DNA of 64,000 nt. Source: Ligula intestinalis. Lineage: Eukaryota; Platyhelminthes; Cestoda; Diphyllobothriidea; Diphyllobothriidae. Below are positions 1 to 9,704 of this stretch, one piece after another. Positions within the stretch are counted from its first letter, which is position 1. Every line of letters begins with the position of its first letter. A model generated the notes under the pieces. The model made no database searches and had not been told where the DNA came from. It saw only the letters and a program-made list of their open reading frames with translations. The DNA lies in assembly GCA_036362985.1 (NCBI GenBank), contig JAYGXS010000008.1:27639077-27703076 (forward strand). The letters are read 5' to 3'. A program made the translations under genes and the position numbers.

Positions 1-529
1 GCGATCTCAGCGCCAAAATGCGACTCTGGACTCGGCCCGCTCATGGCTGGACTGCATTCATCTGGGGAGTCAGTTAACCATCACTCGTACTTTACTCCCT
101 CTGCACTTAATTAAATCATTTATACCACTTTGGCCTGTCATGGCTTATCTTATCTACCAGTTTATAACCGTTGGGATACTTTCAGCTTCTATTATCCAGC
201 CATATTATTTCGTATCCTACAAAACCATGACTTTCTTTGATACTCTAAGTACTGGAATTCAAAAAACGAATTCATGTTCTCTTCTAGTCTAAATATGGAA
301 GACAAACAAAATGAATTTTTTTCCGTTACTAGCCTCGCTATATCAGAGATGCATTCTACTACTGCGTATGAAAGGTGGGTACAATTATGTCCACACATTA
401 CGCAATATGAATGACGTGCAGCTCTTTCGGTTATAGTAATGTTTGCTCTTAACTGAGGTGCAAATTGATAATCAAAAGGAATAAGAATCTTCAGAGATGT
501 GAAAGAAGGCTTGTTAGGCATCGGATCGA
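1..529. other. No recognisable gene
   Basis: A 109-codon open frame lies on the minus strand (192-521). Its composition looks random, no motif is visible, and no splice signals or homologous exon point to coding. I treat the stretch as intergenic or old repeat. Confidence 0.5.
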
Positions 530-1480
530 TCTCAAGCTTTCGGGCTCGTATTGTTACACATCATTAGGGATAACATTGTCCACAAAAAAACTTGCAGAAG
601 TTATAGGGGGAAGGTAACTCATTAATCCCCAGTATCGACCATGCGAATATGCCTGTTAAGGACGATGTAGGTGGGCTCCAGCTCGATACAACGATTCACT
701 GAGTTGTCATCCACGGCCCAGGCTTCAGTCAATCATCAGTTCCCACAGCAACCATCCGGTTAACCACACAGGTAGCTATGTAGCAAGGCTCTTTAAACGA
801 CGTAAAAGGTAAGTGAGATCCGATATCTCCGCTACCGATGCATGCGAAATACTTATCTGAAAGCATTGATTAACTGATGCCAACGTGTACGGCCCCAGAG
901 TGGGCCAAACAGAAGAACCAGCAACGATATGGCACGTTCGGCTACACATCAAGGATGCCTTAGAAGCGATCCAGCCCATCGTTGCAGGACTAGGCGTCAG
1001 AATAGCACACAGTCCCAAGACTGTCATGCACAAACCGCGTAATGGTAATTTAAGACCGGCTGAACCTCAATACACAGCCTGGTTTAGTGTATCGCATGTC
1101 ATGTCTAAACTGCCAGAAATTACACATAGCAGACTGGATGCATGTTGGGGTCGCACATACACGGACATAAGCTGAAAATTGCTCCCGCTGGTGGCAATAT
1201 AGAACGCAAACTAAGTTACGTCTGGGCCTCAGTTAAAAGAAGTTTCGAGCAAGTGCCCGCCTAGGTCGTCCTCCGTAGGTATATCCGCACGGCCGATACT
1301 GGTGAGTAATGAGTTTCCTACTTCCCACGTATGACGGTTGATCGGTACCTGCCCTCTATAAGTGTTTCTTCTTTTTCATGGACGTTTTTGTCGCTCACAA
1401 TGGGCTCCCACAGGAGCCCAAAAGTTCGGGACTATAACCAACTTGATCTGGCACAAGACAACCCTTTTTCCTCATCAATG
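530..1480 (+). mobile_element. Decayed Penelope-like element, copy A
   Basis: The whole stretch aligns by eye, block after block, with the better preserved Penelope-like element (PLE) at 10490-11480. Shared landmarks are the 'gaatatgcctg' block near 645, the 'gaagaaccagcaacgatatggc' region near 912-934, and the terminal block near 1385-1440. Coding capacity is lost: the frame matching the GIY-YIG endonuclease segment is broken repeatedly. The left edge (about 537-595) resembles the reverse complement of the right edge, as expected if the element is flanked by inverted PLE repeats. Near the right edge, 1402-1419 forms a perfect 7-bp stem (GGGCTCC, loop CACA, GGAGCCC). It occupies the position of hammerhead stem II in other PLE copies here, but the catalytic core beside it is lost. 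Confidence 0.55.
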
Positions 1481-2555
1481 CAAATACCTGGAACGCGAAC
1501 GTTTTCATTCCTTCGTTATGATCTTTCATTTGGTTTTTTTTAATCAGCTGCCATATATAAGCGTCATTATAAAACATTTTCAAGAATTAGAAGTCATTCA
1601 GTTTAGTTACAAAGTTCCTCCGTGTTTCCGGATCAATGTATCACATAGTTTTGTAATTCATTAGACCTCATTGTACAAAAACAGACCCGCACCATAAGCA
1701 ATCTAGTAGCTCAGACTCATACATGAAATCAGGACTTAATTTGGATATGAATGTTTAAATTTTAGCATTCATGAACACTTTCAGATTACTTTATAGCGAA
1801 TTAGATCTCAAATACGTTCCTGTTTTTCTCTACTTACTCATAGTTGTGGACAAAGCCAAGAATCTTTTGTATGCATTTCCGATTTAATAACTGTGAAGAG
1901 CAGACCGATTTCAAAAACCAAGTTCCTCTATTACCCATTTTCGCTAGGGACCCCCATGGATCTGTGCACAAACTCTGAGCCCGCCAGATAAGACAGCGCT
2001 CCATGATCTATTTTTCATCCCCCTGATAAATAATATTGCTTGTGAACGTTTCATTTTTAGATTTAACTGTACTACCGAACATGCTTGCCTCATATAATAT
2101 TTCAAATCGCAAGGTCAGTTGCAATGCGTCACTAGCCAAAAGTTACCACTGATATTTCGCATCTTAATCTTCATTTTGCAGCTACTTACAGAATTTGTCA
2201 AAGCAGTGCTGTTGAAGGGTGGTGGTGTCCACAGCAGGTGGTTCCTTAAACCAGCAGTAAGGGAAGACAAATAAGGTTGGATTGTTCTTACTGCAAGGAA
2301 GAGCTTAAAAATGGCTCTAATGAAAGGTGTTGTAAGAAGTCTCCTTAGACCAGTTCCTTTTTTCGTTGTGTGGGATAAGTAATCTGTAAGCGTATCGTAA
2401 AACCCACTTCACTAATCCATATCACCGATTAATATCGCAGGGGGTTTAATGGGTTAAAGCCTAGCAACTGCGATCTTCATGTGTGGTTCCTTGGTGAAGA
2501 GAATTCATGGGAGGACAGAATGGTAGGAATGGTAGATTCTGCACAGAAGGAATGA
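1481..2555. other. No gene seen
   Basis: AT-rich sequence with no open frame above about 60 codons carrying a recognisable motif, and no RNA-gene signature. Confidence 0.5.
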
Positions 2556-2559
2556 AAAA

Positions 2560-2770
2560 AAGAAGCAATAATTGGTCTGTCGGAGTGCCCCTGCATTCCC
2601 TAGAGCGGCATGGCCCTGTTGCCTCGGCTTGAGGACAGTCACCACATTGAGGTCCTTGTGAGATGGCCTTGAAAGTTGACTGTCTATACGGAGTGGCTAG
2701 ACAGACGCGTGTGCACACACTGGCGGCGGTGTGCCCTCGTGTGTTGATCGTCTGCGCGTAGTGAGTCACC
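2560..2770. repeat. Diverged interspersed repeat (pair with 40600-40790)
   Basis: A GC-richer block whose central part (about 2638-2735: gtcaccacattgaggtcctt, then cttgaaagttgactgtc, then a 'gctagacagacgcg' block) matches 40650-40745 in the same order and orientation. The family is unknown. The 103-codon minus-strand frame across it is not supported as a gene. Confidence 0.4.
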
Positions 2771-3186
2771 ACATTTTGATGAGCAAGCTATAAACAGCGA
2801 ATTTTCAAAGCATTTGAAAACCTAACGTTAGTAAGTCATTCTTTTTTCAGAAAGTCCACGGAGCACACCAAAGTATGACGCCCACCTTCAGAACACTTCT
2901 TACGACTCAGAACAAGAACGTGCAACAAGATTTCTAACTGAGAGTATATCTGCCCTGAACGGGGCACTAGGTCCAATGGCTAAACAGAAAGAAGGGTACT
3001 CCCCATTTCATGGGTCTCGGCAAAATGTCCTCCACACGAAGCTTTTCAATGACTTTCAATAGAACCGAAAGAAAGAATGAATTTACATATTTTCGAGTAC
3101 CTGAAGTCTCCTATGTAACACATAAAGTCAGTATTATTATTTCAGCTGAATGACATTTAGTCTTGTCAGTGCTCTCAAAAATTTGC

Positions 3187-3560
3187 TAATTTATTTCCGA
3201 TTTGGCATTACAGGAGAATTGTGCTAAGGTTCTGTTATGGAGGACCATGGCAAAACATGTTGCAGACCTGACGCTACACTTGTTCGGAAATATGAGCATG
3301 GACCATGTGATACCAAGGTATTCTATCACTGTTCTGTCTATGAAAATAATTGGCCAGCAAAACATTTGGTGCATTATGATTCCTCCGGATTATATACCCA
3401 GAAATATCATAAAAGGGGCGCTGATATCAGCAGTTATGTGCCTAGAAGGAACTACTTACTTTGCATGCTAGCTCTTGCCAGCCAAATACATCCATGGACA
3501 CGTCAATATTTACTTCTTTATTTACCCCAAGCGCATACATTCAGCAATCAATGAGCAGAA
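3187..3560 (+). other. Two overlapping open frames, coding status unknown
   Basis: After a splice-acceptor-like sequence (pyrimidine-containing, ending ...cattacag at about 3213) two plus frames stay open: 3202-3471 (89 codons) and 3237-3554 (105 codons). The second is rich in Tyr, His and Cys (for example FYHCSVYENNWPAKHLVHYD), which is more protein-like than its surroundings. I recognise no family and see no clear downstream exon. It could be an isolated exon, a transposon remnant or chance. Confidence 0.15.
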
Positions 3561-4049
3561 GGCGTAGTCTGCACCTGTATATGCAAGAGTAAATTTGTCA
3601 CTTTTAAATTGCTACTGACAAACTGTGAGTAGCCATGATTTTAAAATTAACTTTTGTCCGGGGTTTTTTCCCCTAGACCTAGTTAACACAATCGAGGGAA
3701 GTTGTTTAATCAGGGTATTTTCACATTGCAAACGTCAGAATAATGGTGTTTTCTTGTCCATCCATATGGCTATGAGGCTGGAAGCACGAATGCCGGTTTG
3801 AAAGATTAATCAGTTTATTTTATGGAGTAGGTTGCATTTAACGGTAATTGACAATAGCCATTGACCGAACAGCGCATCGAACGTCAGTGTCGGTGAGTCG
3901 GATGATGGAGCAATCATCACGCCACTATTGAAACTATTCGATAATTGTCAGCGATTGCTGGCTGACATGCCGGCCAAAGGGTGGTTCCATAAGTAATCGG
4001 TGAGAATTCGTCAAAGTGTATCAATTTTTCCGATCTGAACTGCAAAGAC

Positions 4050-4330
4050 CATAATCCCATGGCGTAGTGTTTAGAATGCTGGATTTGTGACCAAACAGTC
4101 TTGGGCTCGAGCCTTAATAGGTACAAAGGCAGGGATTCCTTGTGGGGCCGCGTGGGGAGCATGTAAAACGCACCACACAGGCTCACGGACACCTGGTCTT
4201 GGGAGAGCGGACGGTTGGGGCATGTCAGGGAGCAAAGAAGATCGCAATATTCCTGTTAAATAAAAAAGTTAGGAGGAAAAGTTAGGTCGCGTATTCAAAC
4301 CTCGGGAGAAGACACTGAGGTAGACTTCAA
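4050..4330 (+). mobile_element. tRNA-like SINE fragment(s)
   Basis: Positions about 4058-4110 read like a tRNA 5' half followed by a B box: 'atggcgtagtgtttagaatg' resembles a Pol III A box, and 'gggctcgagcc' resembles the B box (GGTTCGANYCC). A second B-box-like segment (tattcaaacctcgggag) lies near 4292. No cloverleaf can be closed, so this is a SINE head or old tRNA pseudogene rather than a working tRNA. No hammerhead core follows it, so it is not obviously the same subfamily as the SINEs at 7.5, 44-46 and 60 kb. Confidence 0.4.
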
Positions 4331-5375
4331 TATCATTGCCAACCCCCGCTCGACCAACGGCGAACGCGTGCATGTAGGGAGAGTGTGCCCTAACCTCGAG
4401 CGAGGTCATTGGGGAACATTTTCTTGTGGTATAACCAGCACCAACTAGAAAAAAGTTTAACGCATTACAGAAGTGGGAAGGTTGAGGAAATCACCCTACT
4501 TGACATTTGTAAGTAAGCGATTATTCCCGAGGTTAATTTTTAAAGGCCAATTTTGCTTAGTATACTGACTTAAGGGGTCATGGTATGCGGTGACCTTCGG
4601 AGGACCACTCGGCAGTTCAGTGCCATCATCAAATCCCTGCTGGATTGATGAGTGGCGTGTAGAAAACTGGAAGATTAGGGCTAATTCAACCTACTTAAAA
4701 CATTCGAGTAATTGGCTATAATTCGCATTGACCTTTCAACGAGCCTACTTGGAAAGCCGACCGGTACCAAAATCTGCGGTTGGATGCGATTGTCTGGTGA
4801 CAGTTAATTGGCCGGGTCGACCTTTCCTTCGTCGCTGATGTTCACCTTTTAAGACATAAACAACATGCCGTCAGAGTTGTATATTCACTAGCCATCGGTG
4901 AGCATTCCTCAAAGGATGTCAACATCTTCTATCTAAACATGCTAAACTAACAGCCTACTGAGGGGTGTCATGGCTAATAAGCTTAAACCTTACACTGCAA
5001 GTTCTTCCGGCCAGGTTTTTTTAGGAGAAGAGAGAAGTCGTGGGAAGGTGCCGTACACTTTCCCAAAGAAACATTTGTCAAAAGCTACAAACGTCTTTTT
5101 TTCGGTCTACACATATAGACCTTACATACACTGATATATACTGCCAATACAAATTAATTTATCAGGAGATTGAAAACATGAACTTTCAAAAACGGTCTAT
5201 CAACCAGAAACCAGACAGGGAAAGCTGGGGGACCTAATGATGATCCGAACCCCTCGGAGCTATGTCAAGCAGCAGCAGAATACCGGAGAAACACGTGTCT
5301 GGGCATTTTAGCTAGTACCTAGGCTGTTAGGATGGTAAGTTAAAACATCAATTTAAACATGATCTGGCAGCAATC
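4331..5375. other. No gene seen; possible very decayed SINE
   Basis: No convincing coding sequence. Around 4738-4850 a series of words (acgagcc..., tctggtgacagttaatt..., ctttccttcgtcg) is in the order of the hammerhead-SINE landmarks but is too mutated to call. Confidence 0.4.
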
Positions 5376-5379
5376 CAGT

Positions 5380-5690
5380 TTTTAAGGGCTGCCACTAACG
5401 TCGAGGATGAAGATGGAACGACCGAAGACGGAGCCTTATGAAACACCACTTACAACAAATACCCGGTCTGCTTTATCCTCCGGATACAAAAATGCCGTTT
5501 TAACCGACTAAAAAGGTCTTGATCCAGTTCAGAAGTTTCTCTCTGATACCAAGTTTGCTCAGTTTATACAAAAGGGCATCGATTAGGCACGCTGTCAGAG
5601 GCTTCGTGAAGTCTAGGCAAACTACGTCTACTTTGAAGCCCTCTTCCAAAGCAGTTGTCCAGACCTAACGTGAAATCAGCATATTTGAAA
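5380..5690 (-). pseudogene. LINE reverse-transcriptase fragment
   Basis: The minus-strand translation of about 5530-5680 gives the RT palm segment 'VDVVCLDFTKPLTACLIDAL' followed by 'LYKLSKLGIREKLLNWIKTF'. This is the usual 'VDVvyLDFsKAFDsVpH..Ll.KL...Gi...ll.Wi..fL' block of CR1/Jockey-like non-LTR retrotransposons. The Lys-Ala-Phe-Asp core has become KPLT, so a conserved RT motif is damaged. Stops follow near 5510 and there is no endonuclease or YADD box. It is a short 5'- and 3'-truncated remnant. Confidence 0.75.
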
Positions 5691-5699
5691 GGCAGGAAC

Positions 5700-7495
5700 G
5701 TCCTCACCGAAAACGGTTCTAAAAGTTTTGTAGGACGTCATTTTCAACCTCTTTTGTAGTAAATGTTTTCAGCTGATGTTTTATTTAGACAGTGGGTTTA
5801 AACACACGTCCATATCTGATGGCACATTCGAGTTTAAGATTTCCAGTCTTAAGTCCATACTATTAACCTATGCTCGTGACATCTGCGTTATTTGTTACCG
5901 GAAGGTTTCTTGTGGAAATAATGAAAATGTTGCTTACATTAAGAAAACATAAGGAAAATCTGCTAAACTTCTTTTTGCAGTGATGGTTTACTTATTCTTT
6001 TTCTGAAGATTAATATACTTTTACTTGTTTAAAACTTACGGTAAGATATCAGTATATGCACGGCTTTTATTTTCGCCGCCTCGTCCAGACCATTGAAGGA
6101 GTCTAAGTCATGAGTATGCTCAGAGCATCATGAGTATCACGCCAAGTCCCGTATGGGAAGAGAAGTGGTAAGGCCAGTAGGAGTGGTTTATCGTATGCAG
6201 AAACAGTGGTGGTCTGAAGCTCCGACCCGCGGCAGGCCCGGGCCCTGCGCGCGTTCACCTGGCTGCTAGAGCGCTATGCGCGTGGATGCATTAACGCCCT
6301 GCGAGAGTAAGTCACTGACGCTTGATCAACTGCTTGGCCAATGGCAGTGTACGGCGCTTGTGATTGGTTGTCCCAGAAGCAGACAGAGGAGCACAGTTAC
6401 ATGACGGTTTGCTGGCTTGGCGCCGGTGCTGCACCCTTAGCGATTTGTTCACAAGCCCGCCAAATTCCGCCGTTTGCGTCACCCACTGTGGTGAGATATA
6501 TGTCAGCCCCGCGCTCTGCTGATACGTGGAGGTTATACTGCCCCCTCCTTGCGTCCACGCTAAGCAGACTGGGATCCATTGCATTGGGTTCCCCCTGCTT
6601 CGCCTACCCTTGGCCGTTGCTTTTGCTGCCAGATCAAGAAAACATTATGATCACAGCTTTAGGCAGTTTCCCCTGATGATTGCCTCTTTAGAACTTTCAC
6701 GTGCATACTTGCCTTACCATGATCGGCAGTTTATTTCAGTTAGGAGTATAGCCTGACTAAATGCTAACAACATTGCAGGCTCTCCTGAGGCGTCATGCTT
6801 GCCGCCAACTGCCACAATGATTCCTTTGTCAATGAGGACTGCCTTCAAAGTCATATGCCTTCGCGGTGGTTGTGCCCACGCGATGGCTGTCCACACGTAA
6901 TGACCTTAGACCAGACACGCACGCACAGGACTTACGCACGTGCTAACTAGCCGCAGTTCCTCAATGGGCCACTGAGGTCCGCCACAGCAGATAATGCGCC
7001 CAATTAGGCCACAAGCAAACGCGCTTGACGATCACTTATAAGCCACTGTCACCTCGCAGTGAGCAGCACACGGACTGCGAGGACACCGTCAGTCCGCACC
7101 CGAATGCCGGGGCTTAGCTCCGAGGCGGATATATCAGCACGCTGGATACCAACCAGCCACAGCCGCCACCCGAGAAAGCAACTGCGGATTTTGTACACAG
7201 TAAACTCTCCTCCGGCTGGATACCAAAGTTACGCCCACCTTTTTGTGGTCTTCCTTGGGGATTTCAACGGGCGTAATAAGACGGGGACACCACTGAAATC
7301 ACCGTCACAATAATTTCGGCATAAAAATTTTCAAAATAAATTTGGTGTTATGCTTTTCTTACCACATTTGGAGTCTTTTTCATCCCCCTTCGCCGACCAT
7401 TTCTCGTTTTAGACTGCTAACTGTATACAAAATCCGCCTAACGTTTTCTGAGTTTAAGCATTTACTTTGGTTATTGAATGTAAATACATATTTAG
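5700..7495. other. No gene seen; GC-richer block 6180-7200
   Basis: From about 6180 to 7200 the base composition is more GC-rich than the flanks and several 60-110 codon frames overlap on both strands (for example 6341-6676 plus, 6312-6584 minus). They overlap one another, lack motifs and look like a compositional effect or an unidentified old repeat. Confidence 0.45.
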
Positions 7496-7499
7496 TTGT

Positions 7500-7690
7500 T
7501 ATTTTAGGCAATTCCGGCAGAAACATTGGGACTTGCATGATACGTATTTCCACCTTATTAGGTCTCATCAGATGCAGATACCCAACTCCAGTGTATCCGC
7601 GGAAATTACTACCACACCCGAGATCCGAACCCGCGTCACTCTGGTCAGGGGCAAACGCCCTCACCCCTGAGCTATCGGGCTCGATGTTTT
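7500..7690 (-). mobile_element. tRNA-headed SINE with hammerhead motif, copy 1
   Basis: On the minus strand the element opens with a tRNA-like head: an A-box-like TAGCTCAGGGGTGAGG (about 7663-7678) and a B-box-like GGGTTCGGATCTCGGG (about 7618-7633). The T arm can partly pair but the acceptor stem cannot, so it is not a functional tRNA. The head is followed by the hammerhead core at 7534-7576 and by the family 3' tail 'TTTCTGCCGGAATTGCC' near 7500-7516. A Pol III head joined to a hammerhead is the architecture known for the Sm-alpha SINE-like elements of Schistosoma. Total length is about 185 bases. Confidence 0.7.
7534..7576 (-). ncRNA. Hammerhead ribozyme motif (near-intact)
   Basis: Read on the minus strand: stem I 5' strand TGCAT (7576-7572), core CTGATGA (7571-7565), stem II G-ACCT-AATA-AGGT-G (7564-7551), core GAAA (7550-7547), stem III as the palindrome A-TACGTA-T (7547-7540), C17 at 7539, then stem I 3' strand ATGCA (7538-7534). 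All 11 catalytic core bases match the consensus. Stem I is five Watson-Crick pairs. The only flaw is a G/G mismatch at the base of stem II. Cleavage would be expected 3' of C7539. Stem III has no loop, so in cis it would be weak. A dimeric fold, as reported for Penelope-element hammerheads, is the likely working form. Activity is untested. Confidence 0.6.
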
Positions 7691-9290
7691 GCCGGTTGTT
7701 GATCGGGGGTGTGCCCCAACCGGCGTACACATATGTTCTAAAATTTAGTTGTGCTGGAAGCGATCAAAATATTGAATTCAAGAAAATTATATTTATTTCA
7801 GTGTACGCAATGGAATAAAATCCATCAACATAAACTCCACTTGTTCAGGTTGCTAATGCCATTTGAGGGATATGCGTCCTTATTTTGGCAGCATTTAACG
7901 TAAAAAAGTAAAGGTGTGTTACCGAAAATGTACAAGTAAGTTGCTGTTATAAGTCAAAGGCAGAATAAACCTCTGGAGACAGTCCTGCCATGATTGTTTA
8001 GCGCACATGGTAGACTTAAACCATTGCGTAGATGCCGGATAGGCAGAGTGATCAAAAAGGCACCCTCCAACTATTCAAAATTACTTAGACAGCGCTAACC
8101 CGCTAACACAACCACACACGGCTTATCACTGTCCTCGGAAACCGCCTCCGCCCAGAGATGGGCAAGTCCTTAATTCAATTGCACGCACCTTATCACCTGT
8201 CTTGGCGGACGGTCCACCTAGACGCTTACATTTTGACCTCAATTCCGCCTACCCCTTCCCGCCCCGTGACAACAGCGACGCTACATTTTTCGACCAACCA
8301 CCATATTATCTTTGTTTCATTATCCTGTAGGTGTACAGGCGTCAAGGGAATTTATCGAAAGCTCGAGAATGTATCTGTTAATATTTCAAAATAGGATAGT
8401 TTTTCGAAGGTGCGTCCACTTCGATGCGGGCTAACTGGAGGACGGTATCGTTAACTCACCCACTGCGTTCATCCCACGCAGATATTCCAGATCAAACCTT
8501 GATTCTACAGCTATGTTAGTGTGACGGAGAGCCACTAATGTCTCTCCCCCCTCCCCTTCGTTCTACAATGCTCGCGTCGCCCAACGTCATTTGTCTTTGA
8601 CCCAAAGACCACCACTTGACCGAATTCCACTCGCACGCAGGCGTGCCCGAGTAATCGCGGCTCCCAAAGGACCACTTCACACACCACCCATTCGGCCAAC
8701 GCAGCAGGGGTCCTTTTCAGGCAACATCCGCTCGGACAGCTTGCAACACATCAATAGCAAACCACTTTAACTTGTTTCACGATCCTACTAAAGTAACTCT
8801 CATCACACCCACACAGCATACAGTCAATTCGCTCAGGTCTGACTGGACGCAGTCTGGACCAGCCCTAGCTTCGCCAGTGGCAACTGCTACCACTCCTTCG
8901 GGTTAACTCTTGCCTTTTACCTTCAACCTGATGATTGCATTGATCCGAGTACAACCACTACTTAGGCCCCTACATCAGCTTAGCAGTGGTGTTTGGAACT
9001 ATAGCTAAAGAGTTCCACCTGATGCCTGAAGATTTGGATTTTAAATTAAGTGACCTAGCAACAACCTGTGTAGACCTGTTTGGGATAATAGAAACTCTCC
9101 TCTGTAACGTTCAATAAACCAGCCAACTAGGCGGACAAAACTCTGAAGCTTTCGAGCAGCGCGGTGAGGAGGCACCATTCATTGAAATCCTAACTGAGCC
9201 TCCAAAATCAGCGTTTTGCAGTTGGACGAACCCTCCCCCCGCCAAAGGCAACATAGAAACAGCTCTCTAGGAGTGCGGTTCGTAAAAAAC
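7691..9290. other. No gene seen
   Basis: Open frames are short (78 codons at 8158-8394) and motif-free. From about 8100 to 9250 the strand is C-rich and A-rich with few Gs. This region lies downstream of the SARNP-like gene's 3' end and is probably intergenic. Confidence 0.45.
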
Positions 9291-9304
9291 GGCATTATGA
9301 ATAC

Positions 9305-9310
9305 TTTATT
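9305..9310 (-). terminator. Poly(A) signal AATAAA of the SARNP-like gene
   Basis: The plus-strand TTTATT reads AATAAA on the minus strand, about 150 bases past the stop codon ending at 9459. That is a normal 3'-UTR length for a compact flatworm transcript. A GGGC(n)/GT-rich run (9427-9452 plus) lies inside the 3' UTR. Confidence 0.5.
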
Positions 9311-9458
9311 GCATCAAAGGAAAAGGCATAAAACTCACAACAAGGGGAGGGTTGGGAATACAAGTGAGTGCACAATAGACAATTCCCTTTAAAACAATAT
9401 AAAACCTCAGCAGAGGGGGGGCCCACGGGCGGGCGGGCGGGTGTGTGTGTGGAGTGAG

Positions 9459-9704
9459 CTAGGCTGGACCGGGCGTCAGGCCGAAGCGCTGGGCACGTTT
9501 TCGCAACTTCTCAGGATCCACTGAGGAGGCGGAGGAGGAGTTGGTGAAGGTAACGGCGGCCGCGGCTCCCGCAGTCAGACCAAATCGAGCAGCCCGTGCA
9601 TTTTTCTTTTCCTGCTCTTCCTTTGATGTCAGCGGATGACCGGCTGTCACAGGCGTTATGCCAAACTTCTCTAGACGTTTGGCTTTTTTCGCCTCCTCTT
9701 CTTC
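9459..9704 (-). CDS. SARNP: SARNP-like gene, last exon (C-terminal RFG motifs)
   Basis: This 246-base exon (82 codons including stop, phase 0) starts at 9704 after the acceptor '...gcataaaag'. It encodes an acidic/lysine opening, then three RFG-type repeats: AKRLEKFGITP, NARAARFGLTAG and RKRAQRFGLTPG, with an alanine/serine-rich spacer between the last two. These match the tandem 'kRaeRFG' motifs at the C terminus of human SARNP. The protein ends a few residues after the last repeat, as in the family. Confidence 0.85.
   Translation of the reverse strand, partial: EEEEAKKAKRLEKFGITPVTAGHPLTSKEEQEKKNARAARFGLTAGAAAAVTFTNSSSASSVDPEKLRKRAQRFGLTPGPA

Noticed and set aside
6312..6756. Overlapping GC-rich ORFs as a gene
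   Set aside because: Four frames on both strands overlap here. None shows a domain, and the openness follows from base composition.
7605..7683. Functional tRNA gene on the minus strand
   Set aside because: The T arm partly pairs but the acceptor stem cannot form once the T arm is placed. It is the head of a SINE.
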